A stretch of DNA of 64,000 nucleotides from Laccaria trichodermophora. Its lineage: Eukaryota; Basidiomycota; Agaricomycetes; Agaricales; Hydnangiaceae. The position numbers and the translations under genes are program-made. Of this stretch, positions 47,762-58,988 are shown in pieces (within the stretch, counting starts at the first letter, position 1; every line of letters begins with the position of its first letter). The stretch is from NCBI GenBank assembly GCA_018417955.1, contig JACTVC010000017.1, forward strand, positions 124,001-188,000, read 5' to 3'. The notes under the pieces were generated by a model. It did no database searches and had not been told where the DNA came from. It saw only the letters and a list, made by a program, of their open reading frames with translations.

Positions 47762-49680
47762 GATTGCCATATATGGAGTGCCGGTGATTGCCAGCACATC
47801 ACATGTGTGAGACGGGGGGAGACGTACGACACTTCTCGTCGCGAGCACCTCGGCTGGTTTCTTCTGCTTCCAAGGTCTTCAGATCAATGCTACCAGGGAT
47901 CAAGATTGTGCAGCACATGGAGATGGGGTAGGGAACATTGGCAGTTAGTTGTTGGACTAGACAAGGACTAGACGGTGGGTGTTCTTCCGCCAGCAATCAA
48001 AGGCAGAAACTGAGTCTGACTAGATTGTAACATAGAAAACACTAGTGGATTTTAGACTCTTGGACCTGACCACAAGGCTACCCCATCTAATCTTGATTGA
48101 TGTGTTGATGCCTCTTCCAAGAGTATTTGGCCGAAAGACGAGCAGACCGTCCATCATACCAGCACCCAGTACCAAGGAAGACGAACCCGCGAAGACGACG
48201 AAAACCTCTCAGAGACGCCCTTGTCGTCACAAACGCCCCTCCCAGACTCCCACTGCTCCTGTCTTTTCCCCACCTACCTTGACACCCCATCATGTCTATG
48301 GACCCAGGGCCACTCCATTCGTATTATACTATAATCGGCGGCCTACCATACTCTGTTTGGTCGATGGATGCTTCATTCGAACGCGCTGCGGATTGTCCAG
48401 GCACACCCCCACATACCCCATTTCATATTGCCAAGCGGACCCGCCTTGCCATCCCCGCACTGAGCACCATAAGCTAATGGTACCGACTCGTGAAACCACC
48501 AAACCCCCCTTCACCGACTCACATGTCTTAGGGACAAATCTTTTGCAAAACACTCGTTCGAACTCATGGCACCCGGTTTCGAAGGGAGGGATACGAAAGC
48601 TACGAAGCTTTTACAAAAGATTTGAAGGCGTTTCGTTGGATGGGCGAGGACGTCATGGGAAACAAGGGGTGGATGGGTGGGATGGAGACATTGTGGTGGG
48701 GAACAGTAAGCGCAAACATTGGCAATGGCATTGGGTCTGTAGGATGTTTGACGATTGGGCTGGCGGAGGTGGTATGTTTGCATTTTCTCGGTAACCACTT
48801 TCTCATCTTCTTCCTTTCTCCCTTCGTACTTCCTTTCCTCTCGTGATCTTCTTTCCCTTTTTCCTCGCTGCCTTCCTTATCACCTTTCCCCCTTTTCTTG
48901 TCACCCGTCGGAGTTTACTAAGCGCGCACCTACAGTTTCCTCGGGAACACACTCCAGAGCTTCAGAGTTCCGGTGCATCTCTGTGAAGAATCGTTTATTT
49001 TCTTGACTCTTGTGTGCTCTCCCTCCTTCTCATCAATTTCATGAACATGACCCTTGTATGGGCTAACAGGGTATTTTTTCAACGCTGTCAATGTGAACAG
49101 CCAGCGGCAAGACATTGAGGGTATGATACTTTGTGTAGGGGACAGGTGTATCACGAAATTATGTGCCACTTCCCTTGCCTCTTTCTATAGTGACAGTACT
49201 GATGGTACTTTTGTTCTTCTTCTTGCGTTCGGTGCGTATGTGAGTGTGGGTTCAAGTTTCCTCCCCGCTCTCACTGTGCCGACTCACAATCCGCTTGAAA
49301 TTCTCTCTCGACCGCGCCTTATCTAGTGGCCCAAAATCAGCTGCAGCTTACGCAGAAGACCGAAGTACAAAAAAAACAACAATTCCTGCAATGCTTTCGT
49401 CGATGTATCTTATCAAATCGCTGGGCAATGATCGTAAATCAGGACAGTAAAGCAGGAAACGGGTCACTGTATGCACATCGCTTGTAGGGTTGGGCTGGTT
49501 ACACGATATCCTACTAGTACTTCATATTCGGCCAGTATAATTCTTGCAAATACAAATGGTAGCATTGCGAACAATTCGCTACGGACGACTACAAAGTAAT
49601 CTGTTAATACGTCATTCTGGATACTGAATAGAACTGGACAGAGCCACAAAATCATTCGGAAGGGGTTGCATCTACATATA
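47762..49680. other. intergenic between the F-box paralogues
   Basis: A plus-strand frame at 48045-48794 is open for 249 codons, but it is Pro/Thr/Arg-rich and lacks family features. I do not call it a gene. Confidence 0.4.
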
Positions 49681-51490
49681 TTATTCCAGTTCACATCTCA
49701 TGATCTCTCGCCAATGTAGAGAGTCGTTACTCCAGGTATCCAACTCCAAAGAGAGACCTTGATCTCTAAACGGTGCCAAAACTTGGCCTACCTGATTCAT
49801 CAAGTCCTCTTCGAGTTCGACTAAGAAATCCTGAAACTTGAGCGTTAAGCGTCGCAGCCGCGCCGAAGTGCAGGTAGTTCCAGCCTGCGGGACATCCAAT
49901 CGAGACTGAATAAATGCAGCAAGGGGTTGCAGAACGTAATCGATGTCATCCCCAATATCTTGGATATCGCAATGAAGGGTCTCAAGTTTCGGAAGGAGCT
50001 GTTGGGTTGTCGAAGAGGATGTGAAGGTAGTGAAAACCTTGTTGTAATCTGTTTCCACGGAGAAGCGAAGATCGGTAACTGAAGATGAATAATTGAGCAG
50101 AGAATACAGCTGGGGTTCTTCAAAATTTACTTTCCCAATGATTACAATGTTGTCAAGAGAACAGGTATCATTCACTGGAAGATCTATGTTCCACACATGA
50201 AAAAAGTGGCAACTGTAGAATAAGAATTGAAGCCGTTGCAGGGAAGGAAAAGAGAGCCTGTGAAAAGTGGGTTGCTGTCCATATTCAGTGATGCTGACAG
50301 TCAACTGAACGAGGTGAGGGAGGATCACGTTGAAACCAGCGGTTGGCAAAGAGGGTTCGGCGTCAAGTTGATTGATTGAAAATATTCCGAGCTGGAGATT
50401 GACACAGTGGCAGATGAGCTTATACCACATCCCTGCGGATAATTGTTTCTCAATGCGTAGATGAGTCAATTGTGACCAAGGAATTAGGGATATCGGAGAG
50501 GACGCGGAATTAATGAAGTTGTGCAGTTGGGCGGAACGAAGACGAGGTGATGATTGGAGAAGACATTGTGGTGCAGGGGCATGATCCGAACCAAGTAGGG
50601 TCTCCAGAAAAATCGATTCCAATTCTGTAAACTCCATCGATATGTTTGAGAGAAAATATGAGTCGCTTGCGTACGGAGTTTTCAGGTAGAGATGCTGAAG
50701 ACGCGAATTAGGAAGCTGATTCAATACATCGTGCAATTGCAAGTTGAATCCCGCATCTCGTTCTTCCCGGAGGAGATTTATCCCTAGAGAAAGCAGGCAG
50801 CTTCCTGCACGTGCAAACCAGGTCTCCAACATGGGTGAGATGGAAGAGCAGACAGTGGTGGTAACAGCTGTCAAGTTGAAGGAATACTTTGATCGAAAGG
50901 CCAACGCCTTCCAGAGCCGAGGAGAGCTAATGGCCGTCCTACGCCATTTTGAACAAACCTGGCATACGAGCAAAGGCGCGTCGTGCATGCTCAAGGCAAT
51001 CATCGACGCTGCCACTGGTGTTTTCGGGAGACAATGCATGAAAATTTCACCAAGAACGTCGGTCGGAACACGTCGGATTGGGCTCAATATTGATTTCAAG
51101 ACATCTAGATTTTTGGATACCTGATCTCGTCTGGAGAAAAGTTTTTGACGATGTGACTCGAGACAAGCAATTTGCTCGTCGAGACACTTGATCTTCGAGT
51201 TGATGGCAGAAAGATTTGCTTCGTGCATAGTGATGAGTGCCTCGGTTTTCAATCTCTCGGCATCTGTATAAAATTCTTGGAACGAATCAGCCAGCGCTGT
51301 GATGTCTTCTGGGAGGTCGTCCACCTGGGCGTCAGAATAGCAAGTAGTAACCTGAGCATTGATCTGACGATCAGAGATCCATCGTTTACCTCAATGTCAG
51401 CCATGATGTCTGAAGTCTGGAGCGAAGTGGTAGAGTCTGAATGCGAAAGTACATCAGACTTACGTTCTGGTCTAGTTGATCCCCTTCCAT
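49681..51490 (-). CDS. F-box protein with coiled coil and leucine-rich C-terminal half
   Basis: Exons 51464-51490, 51390-51416 and 49681-51324 make 1698 nt, 565 residues. The first two exons are 27 nt each (MEGDQLDQN and TSDIMADIE). Residues of about 35-90 form a coiled coil (LSAINSKIKCLDEQIACLE). The F-box follows (LSPIRRVPTDVLGEIFMHCLP) with VCSKWRRTAISSPRLWKAL. The remaining 400 residues have regular leucine spacing. The protein should act as a substrate receptor of an SCF ubiquitin ligase; the target is unknown. It is a tandem duplicate of the broken gene at 45.1-46.9 kb and is intact. Confidence 0.88.
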
Positions 51491-54082
51491 GTCAAGTGAG
51501 TTGGATGGTGTCGTCGTGGGAGGAGGTTCGAAACGCACTACTGTCACAGTTGCGACTCCTTTCGAAGTTTCGATCACGTGGCATAAATTTTGGGCATCTC
51601 AGAATCATTTTTTTCACCTTCATCGCCTCACAATCAAATCCATGATTCACTCTAATTCATGTAAATAATCTCCCCTCCTCAGAGACAAGACGGTTTTGAG
51701 ACGTAATGCAACCACCACGGTCGGGAATGAGTCAAGGACAGAACAGTCTTGAATGGAATAATCGAGCGCTCAGCGCGTAGCTTAGGTTTCGTCTCAAACT
51801 CTTCAATAAAACAAATACCAGTCGTGAGCACTTATCTCCGGGATTTAAAAACCGTTTCACAACATTTAAAAACTTCCCGAGCTCCCACAATCTCCCCTTT
51901 TCCTGACTCCTGTGGCTCGTACAAAATACTGGTCAAAGGCGCCGTTCGAAATGACTTGAAAGGTACGTGAGAATTTTGGGTTACCTCCATCCCCTCCCAT
52001 TTGCCTTGTCGCGCGGCTGCGACACCTGACACTCAAGTTTCCTGTTGGTGGTGATCATGTGGATGATCATACCGAATTTTGGCGCCGTTTAGGTCGTATC
52101 TTGGTGTTGGATATCATTGAAGGCGGCCATCCCGACCTTGGGAAGATGATGAGATACGACTTGAACTTGTGATGATAAGGATTCATGAATTTTTGAACGA
52201 GATCCACGTACTGGTCAGCTTGAATTTCTAGTATATCACTGATGTCTTACTATAATGATGACGAAATGTCAGGGCGTGAAGGCGAATCGTGGTAGTTTGC
52301 AATCTGTGATTTCGTCTTGGCCGCTCCATATATCATATCTTCACTACTGCAGGCTCAGACTTCCTGTTTCGAACTTACGTTAGCTCGGAATTGGACAACG
52401 AGATAGAGAAGAAAAGCCTGGAAGGAAATGCGATGGCGAGAAAGGTATTAAGAAGTAGAGGAGAAAGAGGGAGAAGAGGAATACAATGTGATTGAAGGGA
52501 AAGAGGGAGAGGAAAGAAGGAAGGAACGTACGAGATCTGCGACAAAAGGGGGGGTCATGTTGGGCCGGAGCAATGGTCACCACATCCTCACCGACCCACC
52601 ATCTTTGCACCCATCCTTCTCATCCCTCCCCATCGTCCAGCCACGGATTCACACTATCAAAAAGCCCTCGAAGTAGACCTCTCCGGTGAACGGTCGACGG
52701 GTTGATTGTCCCTGTACTTGAACATTCGAACATTTGAGTATGCATATGTACTTGCAACGAGTAAAACGAGCATGTTAAATCACAGGCGAAAGCTTCGACA
52801 TGAAGCAACATTGAGCGGGGATAAACGCCGCGCGCTGACCGGTGACTGGTGACCGGGGGCACACATGATGGTAGAGCTGGAGAGGCGAGGGCAGATTAGA
52901 CGCACTTCTGGCGATGTGATAGTAGCTGCTGTAGTGCCCAAATTTGCGGCGTCGCTAGAGAGCGTGGAGTAGTTCTGCCGAATCCGCTTGTTTGTCCTGC
53001 GGTGACAGTTTGGCCATACCAAGTTACCAACGCATTCAGTGGAGTTCGAAACCTGCCATGGTGGACAATGAAAGATCTGATCTGAAGGAAACGCCGAATT
53101 CAGGAAACCTTCGGTGCTCTATGGAGGAATAGGAGAAGAAGTACGAAAAAGGCAGCAAGAGTGGAAGATGCGCATGACGACCTTCTGCGGTAGCTTTCCC
53201 ACGGGCGTTGTCAGTCCAGGATTCGGCCAAACACTAGCACAATCACATGACGAACACTGTTCTCCGCCAGGATTGACAATCTACTCACGATGGTTCGATA
53301 TGAGCTTTCAGAGTGGGAAGTGCTTCATCGACTATGGGGTAAGTTTGATGCCACACAACTTTAATAGCCTCTAATTGCAAGCCTCCTTCAGATTTTCAGC
53401 GAACAGGTCAGATTTTCAAACGTTACTGGGTTACTAGAACCCTGGCTACGCCGCTGCGGTACAACTTGATCCCTCAGGCCTCTATTTCAACACGAACCTT
53501 AATTCAATGGGAACTGAAGTTATCTGAACTCGACACAGGGATGCAATAATCGAGAAATAATCCAAGCTTTCACGGTTGGCATAAGGGGGACAAATATGTG
53601 TGAGCCATACAACGCAAGACTCACGAGTTGCCACAAGAGACCCCCCATCTCCTATGGGGAACATCTTAACCGCAAACCCGAAGGCTCATTGAGCGCCGGT
53701 ACGCTGATAATCTTTATGGCTCTGGCAAGAGGTTCGAACGCTGATATTTCTAGCGACCCCCCGAACATTGACACTTGAGTCAAATCTCTGAGGTTCGATG
53801 TCTATCACCGGCGAGTTTTTGGCTCCGTAATCAATGCTGCCACATAGGCGTTGGCCTGGAATGCGTGCGCATCAGGAACCTACTTCATTTCGAATTCTTT
53901 CCGACAGTTCAGTCCACAGCCTTAGGCTTTCACAATCTCCCGAGTTGTGAGATTTTGATAGGCGCCCACCTCATGGCAATTCTTGCTAACTATAAAATCA
54001 GTCATGGTTTTCTCATCTCCCATTGGCTGGTTCCATTCCCCCATCACACTAACACAGTCCGATTTCCTTTCCTCATCTCACC
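51491..54082. other. intergenic
   Basis: No gene with consistent exons. 52.4-52.55 kb is a purine-rich strand (GAGAGGAAAG runs). Other frames are short. Confidence 0.45.
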
Positions 54083-55000
54083 ATGCGCTGGTCGCTCTTC
54101 TCTCTCATCGCTCTCCTCACATTACTCCGTATTCCCGACGTTGCCGCACTTCCAGCGCCTCAAGATGGCTTGTCGGACCTCATTCTGGAACCCCGGGCCA
54201 AGGGCCCACCGAGGGTGTCGGCAAAAAACAAGATAGGCGTGACGCGGGCTTCAAAAATCAATGTGAAGATAAAGAAACCCACCAGGCTAGTTCCGAAAAA
54301 GGATTTGAAAGCCAGCTTGTTCAAGAAAGCTAGCTCAACGTATCGGAATGCAGCTGCGAAAAGTGAAAACCCAACGTTCACCGTAAAAAAGGGGAAGCTT
54401 GTTCTGTCCAAGAATAGGAGGAAAATTGTGCTCCACGGCTATGATGCTGGTGAGTATCTACATGTTAGTGTTCGGGAGATTGGCGGACATATTCTGCAGA
54501 TCACATCTTGGAGGGACAAACTGTGAAACATGCTGCCCAAAAGGGGGGACACACCGCACAGCGAGTTTTCCATCTCTTCTATGTGTCTGTCTCTTCTTAG
54601 CATTCAATCCCTTCCAGGTCACTTGCACCCGCATTGAAGGCTATTAAGGATCGCCTCAACCACCCTGATAACATGGCATTCGTTGATGGTGAGACGAACA
54701 GGGCTGTGAGTATCTTAATTGAACATCAACTTCTGGGTTCAATATTTAATCAAATTTACACACCTTTAGAAGGGAAGGGCACATCAAGCGATCCAGTTAG
54801 GGAGACCATTTGTGAAAAATGGTGTTGTCGCTGAGTACCTCAAGCAAACAAAGGCCGTGGGAATAGCTACGGCAAGAGACATAGACATGATCTTCAGAAG
54901 CCATGGAATTAAGAACATCAATGTCTCAAAGGAGCATAAGAAGGTGTTAAAGGCGCATGGAGTGAAGAGACGCGGGTACACTGAGGTTGGCGTACATTGA
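54083..55000 (+). CDS. secreted basic protein of unknown function
   Basis: Exons 54083-54449, 54500-54564, 54601-54705 and 54770-55000 make 768 nt, 255 residues. Signal peptide MRWSLFSLIALLTLLRIPDVAA is followed by LPAPQDG. The mature part is very basic at first (KINVKIKKPTRLVPKKDLKA), then has VLHGYDA, DHILEGQTVK, IKDRLNHPDNMAFVDGETNR and a Lys/Arg-rich end. There are no cysteines in the mature part and no known catalytic motif. One intron (54565-54600) is only 36 nt; without it the frame stops soon after. I do not recognise a characterised family. Confidence 0.72.
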
Positions 55001-55292
55001 TAACGTGCTGAACTGAGTATCAGTATCTTAATTCAGTGATTTATTGAAATACGGTGCAATTTGAAAAACTTCAAATTGACCACACGTCATTGCTCGCGCA
55101 ACACAGACACTCGCACATTGACCTCCACGTGCATGCACGAACAGAGTGGATTCCAACGCTTTTCAACACTATTGTTTCTAAAAAATTACAAACCGTAAAT
55201 TTGTCAATCATTCATCGGATCTTATTGTGAAGCCTTGCATTTATACAAAGGGCTTACAACAATAAGGCCTCCACGTTATGAATTGGTCGTGG
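55001..55292. other. 3' flank of secreted protein gene
   Basis: No gene seen. Confidence 0.5.
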
Positions 55293-55426
55293 TGGAATAG
55301 GGATTCCCTGCTCCAGAGTGCGGTCACGTGCACATACATACACACATCACATGTAGTAGCTACTCACGGCAATACCACCATCTACCCAGCTAGCTATACG
55401 CTGGGGAAGCACCTCTGCCCGTTCCA
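55293..55426 (+). repeat. left LTR
   Basis: 134 bp, identical to the right LTR. It contains CACGTGCACATACATACAC. Confidence 0.88.
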
Positions 55427-55650
55427 CCTGGTGATGAGAGTGCTCTTCGTGCTTTAACACACTCGCCTCTTACTCTCTGCTTCGTTTCTCACTCTGGTCT
55501 CATTTCAGCTGTGCTAAGCTGCCACATCATCAGTCTCGTTGTGTCCTGTATCGTCCACCGTCCACCGTCCAACGTCCTACCGTCTCGCCATTTGTCTCCA
55601 CGTCTATTTCGTCTACGCCGTGACATCACCGTCATCCGTCATACGTCACC

Positions 55651-56670
55651 ATGCCGGAAAAGAAGACTGCATCAAAGAAGAAGCCTGTCAAACAGGCACC
55701 GCCCACAGTAACGCCGCCAGCGCCAGCATCCGCATCTGCATCAAAACCAGTAGCAGCATCATCGCCACCACCACCAGTATCTGAAGAGAGCCTCGCGAAG
55801 CTCATCGCTCTCGCCACGTCATCGCCAGACTCGCCATTAGGCCTCATTTGGGCGCACGCCTTTCGGGAAGGGTCAATCGATGGATTTCGAAGGGGGACAG
55901 AGCTTTTTAAGGATAAGGATGTGAAGCAGGCATTTCGTGATGGAGCAGATGAAGGACAGATAATGGGGATATTGAATGAGAGGAAGGAATGGGAGGCAGC
56001 AGGCCATGGCTTCTGGTGTTTCGACACGAAAACGGATTGCTTCTCCTGCGATGTAGGACTTCCTGACGGGCATACCTGCAACGCCAACAAGCTCGACGCT
56101 ATGGTTCAGGTGGATTTTGTTGAGGCTCGACCACCTTCTCTTGACATGGCCATTCAGGTTTCTCCCTCACACCATGCTTCCTCATCCCAGACCACTCCAC
56201 CTCTTCTTGTCAATGCCGAAGCTCAAGCCCTGCTTGTGGATTTGCCCCCCACTGCTACCACTGCTCCTACCTTGGATCCCCCAGCCTTCGATTGGTCTGA
56301 CGACGCCGCCTCCATACCTATCGTCCCCATATTCCCTAAAAACCAACCTCGCCGTGACCTTTCTGCCCTCCGCACCACCAACCCCAACCCCTTCAGCTCG
56401 TTAGCCCATCGTAATCGCTGTTCCCGATTGCCTTTGGAAAAACGTGAGGTTTTCCGGTCCCGACCACCATTTCGGCCACGTCGAGCCCCACCATTCTTCC
56501 CTGTCTCACAAACTACTCCTCATCAACACCTCTTTCCAGTCTCGAACCCCACCACACTGCCATTTCCATCAACCCCATTGAAGATTCCTATGGCCCTCAA
56601 TTGGGAATCTGATCCACGCCTCTTAGATTTGAGTCAAGCTTTGAAGGCACTTGGTTGGGTTTGTTGCTGA
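55651..56670 (+). CDS. gag-position protein of the miniature LTR element
   Basis: One exon, 339 residues, starting MPEKKTASKKK. It has a basic and Pro/Ala-rich N terminus, then a compact part of about residues 45-145 (SLAKLIALATSSPDSPLGLI, GFRRGTELFKDK, WEAAGHGFWCFDTKTDC), then a long Pro/Ser/Thr-rich linker. The end is NWESDPRLLDLSQALKALGW. A cysteine cluster (C-x6-C-x2-C-x8-C) in the middle might bind metal or nucleic acid, but it is not a standard CCHC knuckle. Position between primer-binding site and polypurine tract suggests a capsid-like role; this is inference. Confidence 0.7.
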   Translation: MPEKKTASKKKPVKQAPPTVTPPAPASASASKPVAASSPPPPVSEESLAKLIALATSSPDSPLGLIWAHAFREGSIDGFRRGTELFKDKDVKQAFRDGADEGQIMGILNERKEWEAAGHGFWCFDTKTDCFSCDVGLPDGHTCNANKLDAMVQVDFVEARPPSLDMAIQVSPSHHASSSQTTPPLLVNAEAQALLVDLPPTATTAPTLDPPAFDWSDDAASIPIVPIFPKNQPRRDLSALRTTNPNPFSSLAHRNRCSRLPLEKREVFRSRPPFRPRRAPPFFPVSQTTPHQHLFPVSNPTTLPFPSTPLKIPMALNWESDPRLLDLSQALKALGWVCC

Positions 56671-56832
56671 TCTTTCTTCAAGTTTATGTTCCTACTGTGT
56701 CCATCACATCTTTTTCTTTCATTGCTTTGTTTGATTCTGGATTTCTACTCTACATTTTTCTAGTCCTCTTAGATTTTTTCTTCTTTTTCAGCAGCTGGCG
56801 ACGGGGACGTCGCCTTATGGGAAGGGGGCAGA

Positions 56833-56966
56833 TGGAATAGGGATTCCCTGCTCCAGAGTGCGGTCACGTGCACATACATACACACATCACATGTAGTAGC
56901 TACTCACGGCAATACCACCATCTACCCAGCTAGCTATACGCTGGGGAAGCACCTCTGCCCGTTCCA
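56833..56966 (+). repeat. right LTR
   Basis: 134 bp, identical to the left LTR, preceded by the polypurine tract and followed by GTGG. Confidence 0.88.
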
Positions 56967-57071
56967 GTGGCTAAGGTTTGAATTCAAGCAATGATAATTA
57001 CGAAGGACAAAGCAAACTGATCTATTTTTAGACTACACTGTGAAGATGCCGGAATTTGAAAGCCGTGGAGG

Positions 57072-57078
57072 TATAAAT
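57072..57078 (+). promoter_or_regulatory. TATA box of pheromone-like gene
   Basis: TATAAAT, 54 bp upstream of the ATG at 57132. It is the only good TATA box in the 165 bp between the retroelement and the gene. Confidence 0.55.
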
Positions 57079-57131
57079 CCTGCGCGATTCGTCGCATTTC
57101 TACAGGCTCAATCGACCTAATTACCTTACAC

Positions 57132-57227
57132 ATGGATTCCTTCACCACCATCTCCAACACTTCTAACATCCCCACCAACTCCGACGACGGAGGCAGTGGA
57201 AACAATGCTTACTGCGTTATTGCCTGA
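57132..57227 (+). CDS. lipopeptide pheromone precursor (CaaX)
   Basis: Encodes 31 residues: it begins MDSFTTIS, continues with a polar Asn/Ser/Asp/Gly-rich middle and ends NNAYCVIA, a CaaX farnesylation box, immediately before the stop. Start (MDxFT), length and CVIA end match mating-pheromone precursors of Agaricomycetes. In those the Cys is farnesylated and carboxymethylated, and the N-terminal part is removed. A TATA box lies 54 bp upstream. No STE3-type receptor occurs in this window, so the gene may be an orphan or the edge of a B mating locus. It is below the size cut-off of most gene finders. Confidence 0.8.
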   Translation: MDSFTTISNTSNIPTNSDDGGSGNNAYCVIA

Positions 57228-57667
57228 ATGCACATGTGTAGGTTTTGCCTTTTCTATATCGTTGAAAGTTTCTCAACTTACACGATATATCATAGACCCA
57301 CACATCACATTCACGATCGTATGACTCGCTTTGGCCTATATACTTTGAATTTTTTATCTTTTATCGTGTTGCTTCAACGCTCGTTGGGGCGGCGGTTGTA
57401 TATGTGTTCTTTCGTTCTGTTCTTGTATTCCTACTTCAAAGATTTCTTGCAGGGAGGTCAGGGTTTGGACGTCGTTTGGCCGGATTGAAATGTGATTCAT
57501 TATTGATATCCTTGGGGTTCTTTTGAGTTGATTGTCGACATCCAATATTCGCAATTGGATCATCGTCTGGAGAAGACACGAAGTTGAATTATTAAGTATT
57601 AAATGGGAGGTAACTAGCTCTGAATGGGTATAATGCAAAAAATATGGTCGTCCAATGTCAGTGTTTC
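57228..57667. other. 3' flank of pheromone-like gene
   Basis: Contains an AT-rich frame at 57228-57488 with no family features. No further gene seen. Confidence 0.45.
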
Positions 57668-58930
57668 CTAAGAAAACAGGTCGATCAAACGATAGCGAGT
57701 GAGTGAAGTATGGAAATCGATGTAGCCTTGACTAAATTTGGAGTACACGGTATGGGCTTCCCGATGTGGCGAAAGAATTTTGAGTGATTGAAAGTGAGAT
57801 GTAGCCACCTCGTCGCACAGTTGGCGAAGGATTTCAATTTTAGAGACCCTCCGACATCTTGCCATGTTAGAGATATGATTGACGGTTTCGCCAGCCAATT
57901 CTTCCTTGTAAAAGGAAAGTACGTCGCTGAACACGTATCAATCAACCGAACGCGTAGCGTATTTATTCGATTCAACTCACTTTGTTTTATTCAAAAAATT
58001 CATTACTTCCGGGAAAGCCTGAGTAGCCAACATCAGAAAGTGGGTCGCAATTTGGGGGAAGCCGGACTAGCTCACCTAGATGTAGACCTGCAGAGGAATT
58101 TGTGGAGGGAATACAAACATAGCGTATGTTTCGGAGGCTCCACACATCACACGGGAAAAAGCAGCGTAATTACGAGCATCCGGAGAGGCCTGAATAAATA
58201 AAGGTGATCAGTGAGAGCCATTTTGAGATCAGCAAGCTTCGCACCGTCATATCCTTCGTTTCGTAGTCCAATATTAAAGATGTGACGAAATTCAGCGTCG
58301 AACTTATCATCATGTTGGAAGGAACTCGTCCAAAATGCTTATGTAGCTCACGAAGCAGAGAAGCCAATGATTCAAGGACGGGGTCGTCTTGAGGCTGGCA
58401 CAAGACGAAGCGTTCGTTGAAGCCGTAGATGCCTTCGACGTCATTCTGATAGAAATCGTCGATATAAATTAAGAATGCGGTGTACAGGGCGATTATGATT
58501 TGGATTGACTTGTTTTCGAGATGTGCGTAGGTAGTCGTGGCTATGACGACGCCTCCAGGAATGAAGGGTTGCAGAGAGGGGGCATTAATCGCATAACCCT
58601 TGCTTCTGGCTACATCACAGCAAGCGTTATGGAATTCATGATCGTAAGGAATGGAGGCGAAGGATAGGTTGCAGCGAACGACGAGATCTGTGATAGCGTC
58701 TCGGATGTCGTTATGTGGATTCTCGATGATTATGGGCTGGTGGCTAAACTTCAGAATAAACGGTGAGATAAAGAAGTATAGAACATACCTTTTTCTTGCC
58801 AACGTTTTCGGCCACCTAAAAGAAATTTGAGCAAGGGAGACCAAGCACGAGACCAAACGAGTTAGGAAAATGCACACCTCTTCCTTGTCCCGCATACACT
58901 GGAGCTTGTGGTACAAGTTTGAGCAGACAT
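57668..58930 (-). CDS. TRI5-type sesquiterpene synthase
   Basis: Exons 58878-58930, 58789-58815, 58245-58743, 58088-58189, 57981-58018 and 57668-57926 make 978 nt, 325 residues in phase. The start is the ATG that gives the phase needed by the 27-nt second exon (MSAQTCTTSSS). The fold is a class I terpene cyclase of the trichodiene synthase family: YAHLENKSIQIIIALYTAFL leads to the metal site DDFYQND, then FNERFVLCQPQDDPVLESLA, FVTSLILDYETKDM and the second metal site NDVLSFYKEE (NSE/DTE type). All ligands are present, so the enzyme should ionise farnesyl diphosphate to make a cyclic sesquiterpene. The product cannot be predicted. A TATAAG box lies about 33 bp upstream. The nearest possible tailoring enzymes (oxygenase, Old Yellow Enzyme) are more than 30 kb away. 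Confidence 0.9.
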
Positions 58931-58988
58931 TTGGATGCAGCAAACGTCGGAACCAGACCGCCTTATAAGCAAGGACCATCTAAACTAA

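Larger units (their letters stand above)
55293..56966 (+). mobile_element. miniature LTR retroelement with gag-position ORF (TR-GAG/TRIM-like)
   Basis: Two identical 134-bp direct repeats (55293-55426 and 56833-56966) begin TGGAATAGG and end CCGTTCCA, with the TG...CA ends of LTRs. Flanking bases show a 4-bp target duplication, GTGG. Just inside the left LTR, after two bases, is TGGTGATGAGAG, a candidate primer-binding site. Just before the right LTR is the polypurine tract GGGAAGGGGGCAGA (56819-56832). The whole element is 1674 bp with a single ORF and no room for pol. The lack of differences between the LTRs shows a recent insertion that needed enzymes supplied in trans. Confidence 0.85.

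Noticed and set aside
48045..48794. 249-codon plus-strand frame, with faint resemblance to the Pro/Ser-rich first exon of the TLDc gene
   Set aside because: Similarity is limited to low-complexity composition, with no shared exon structure; frame composition is biased.
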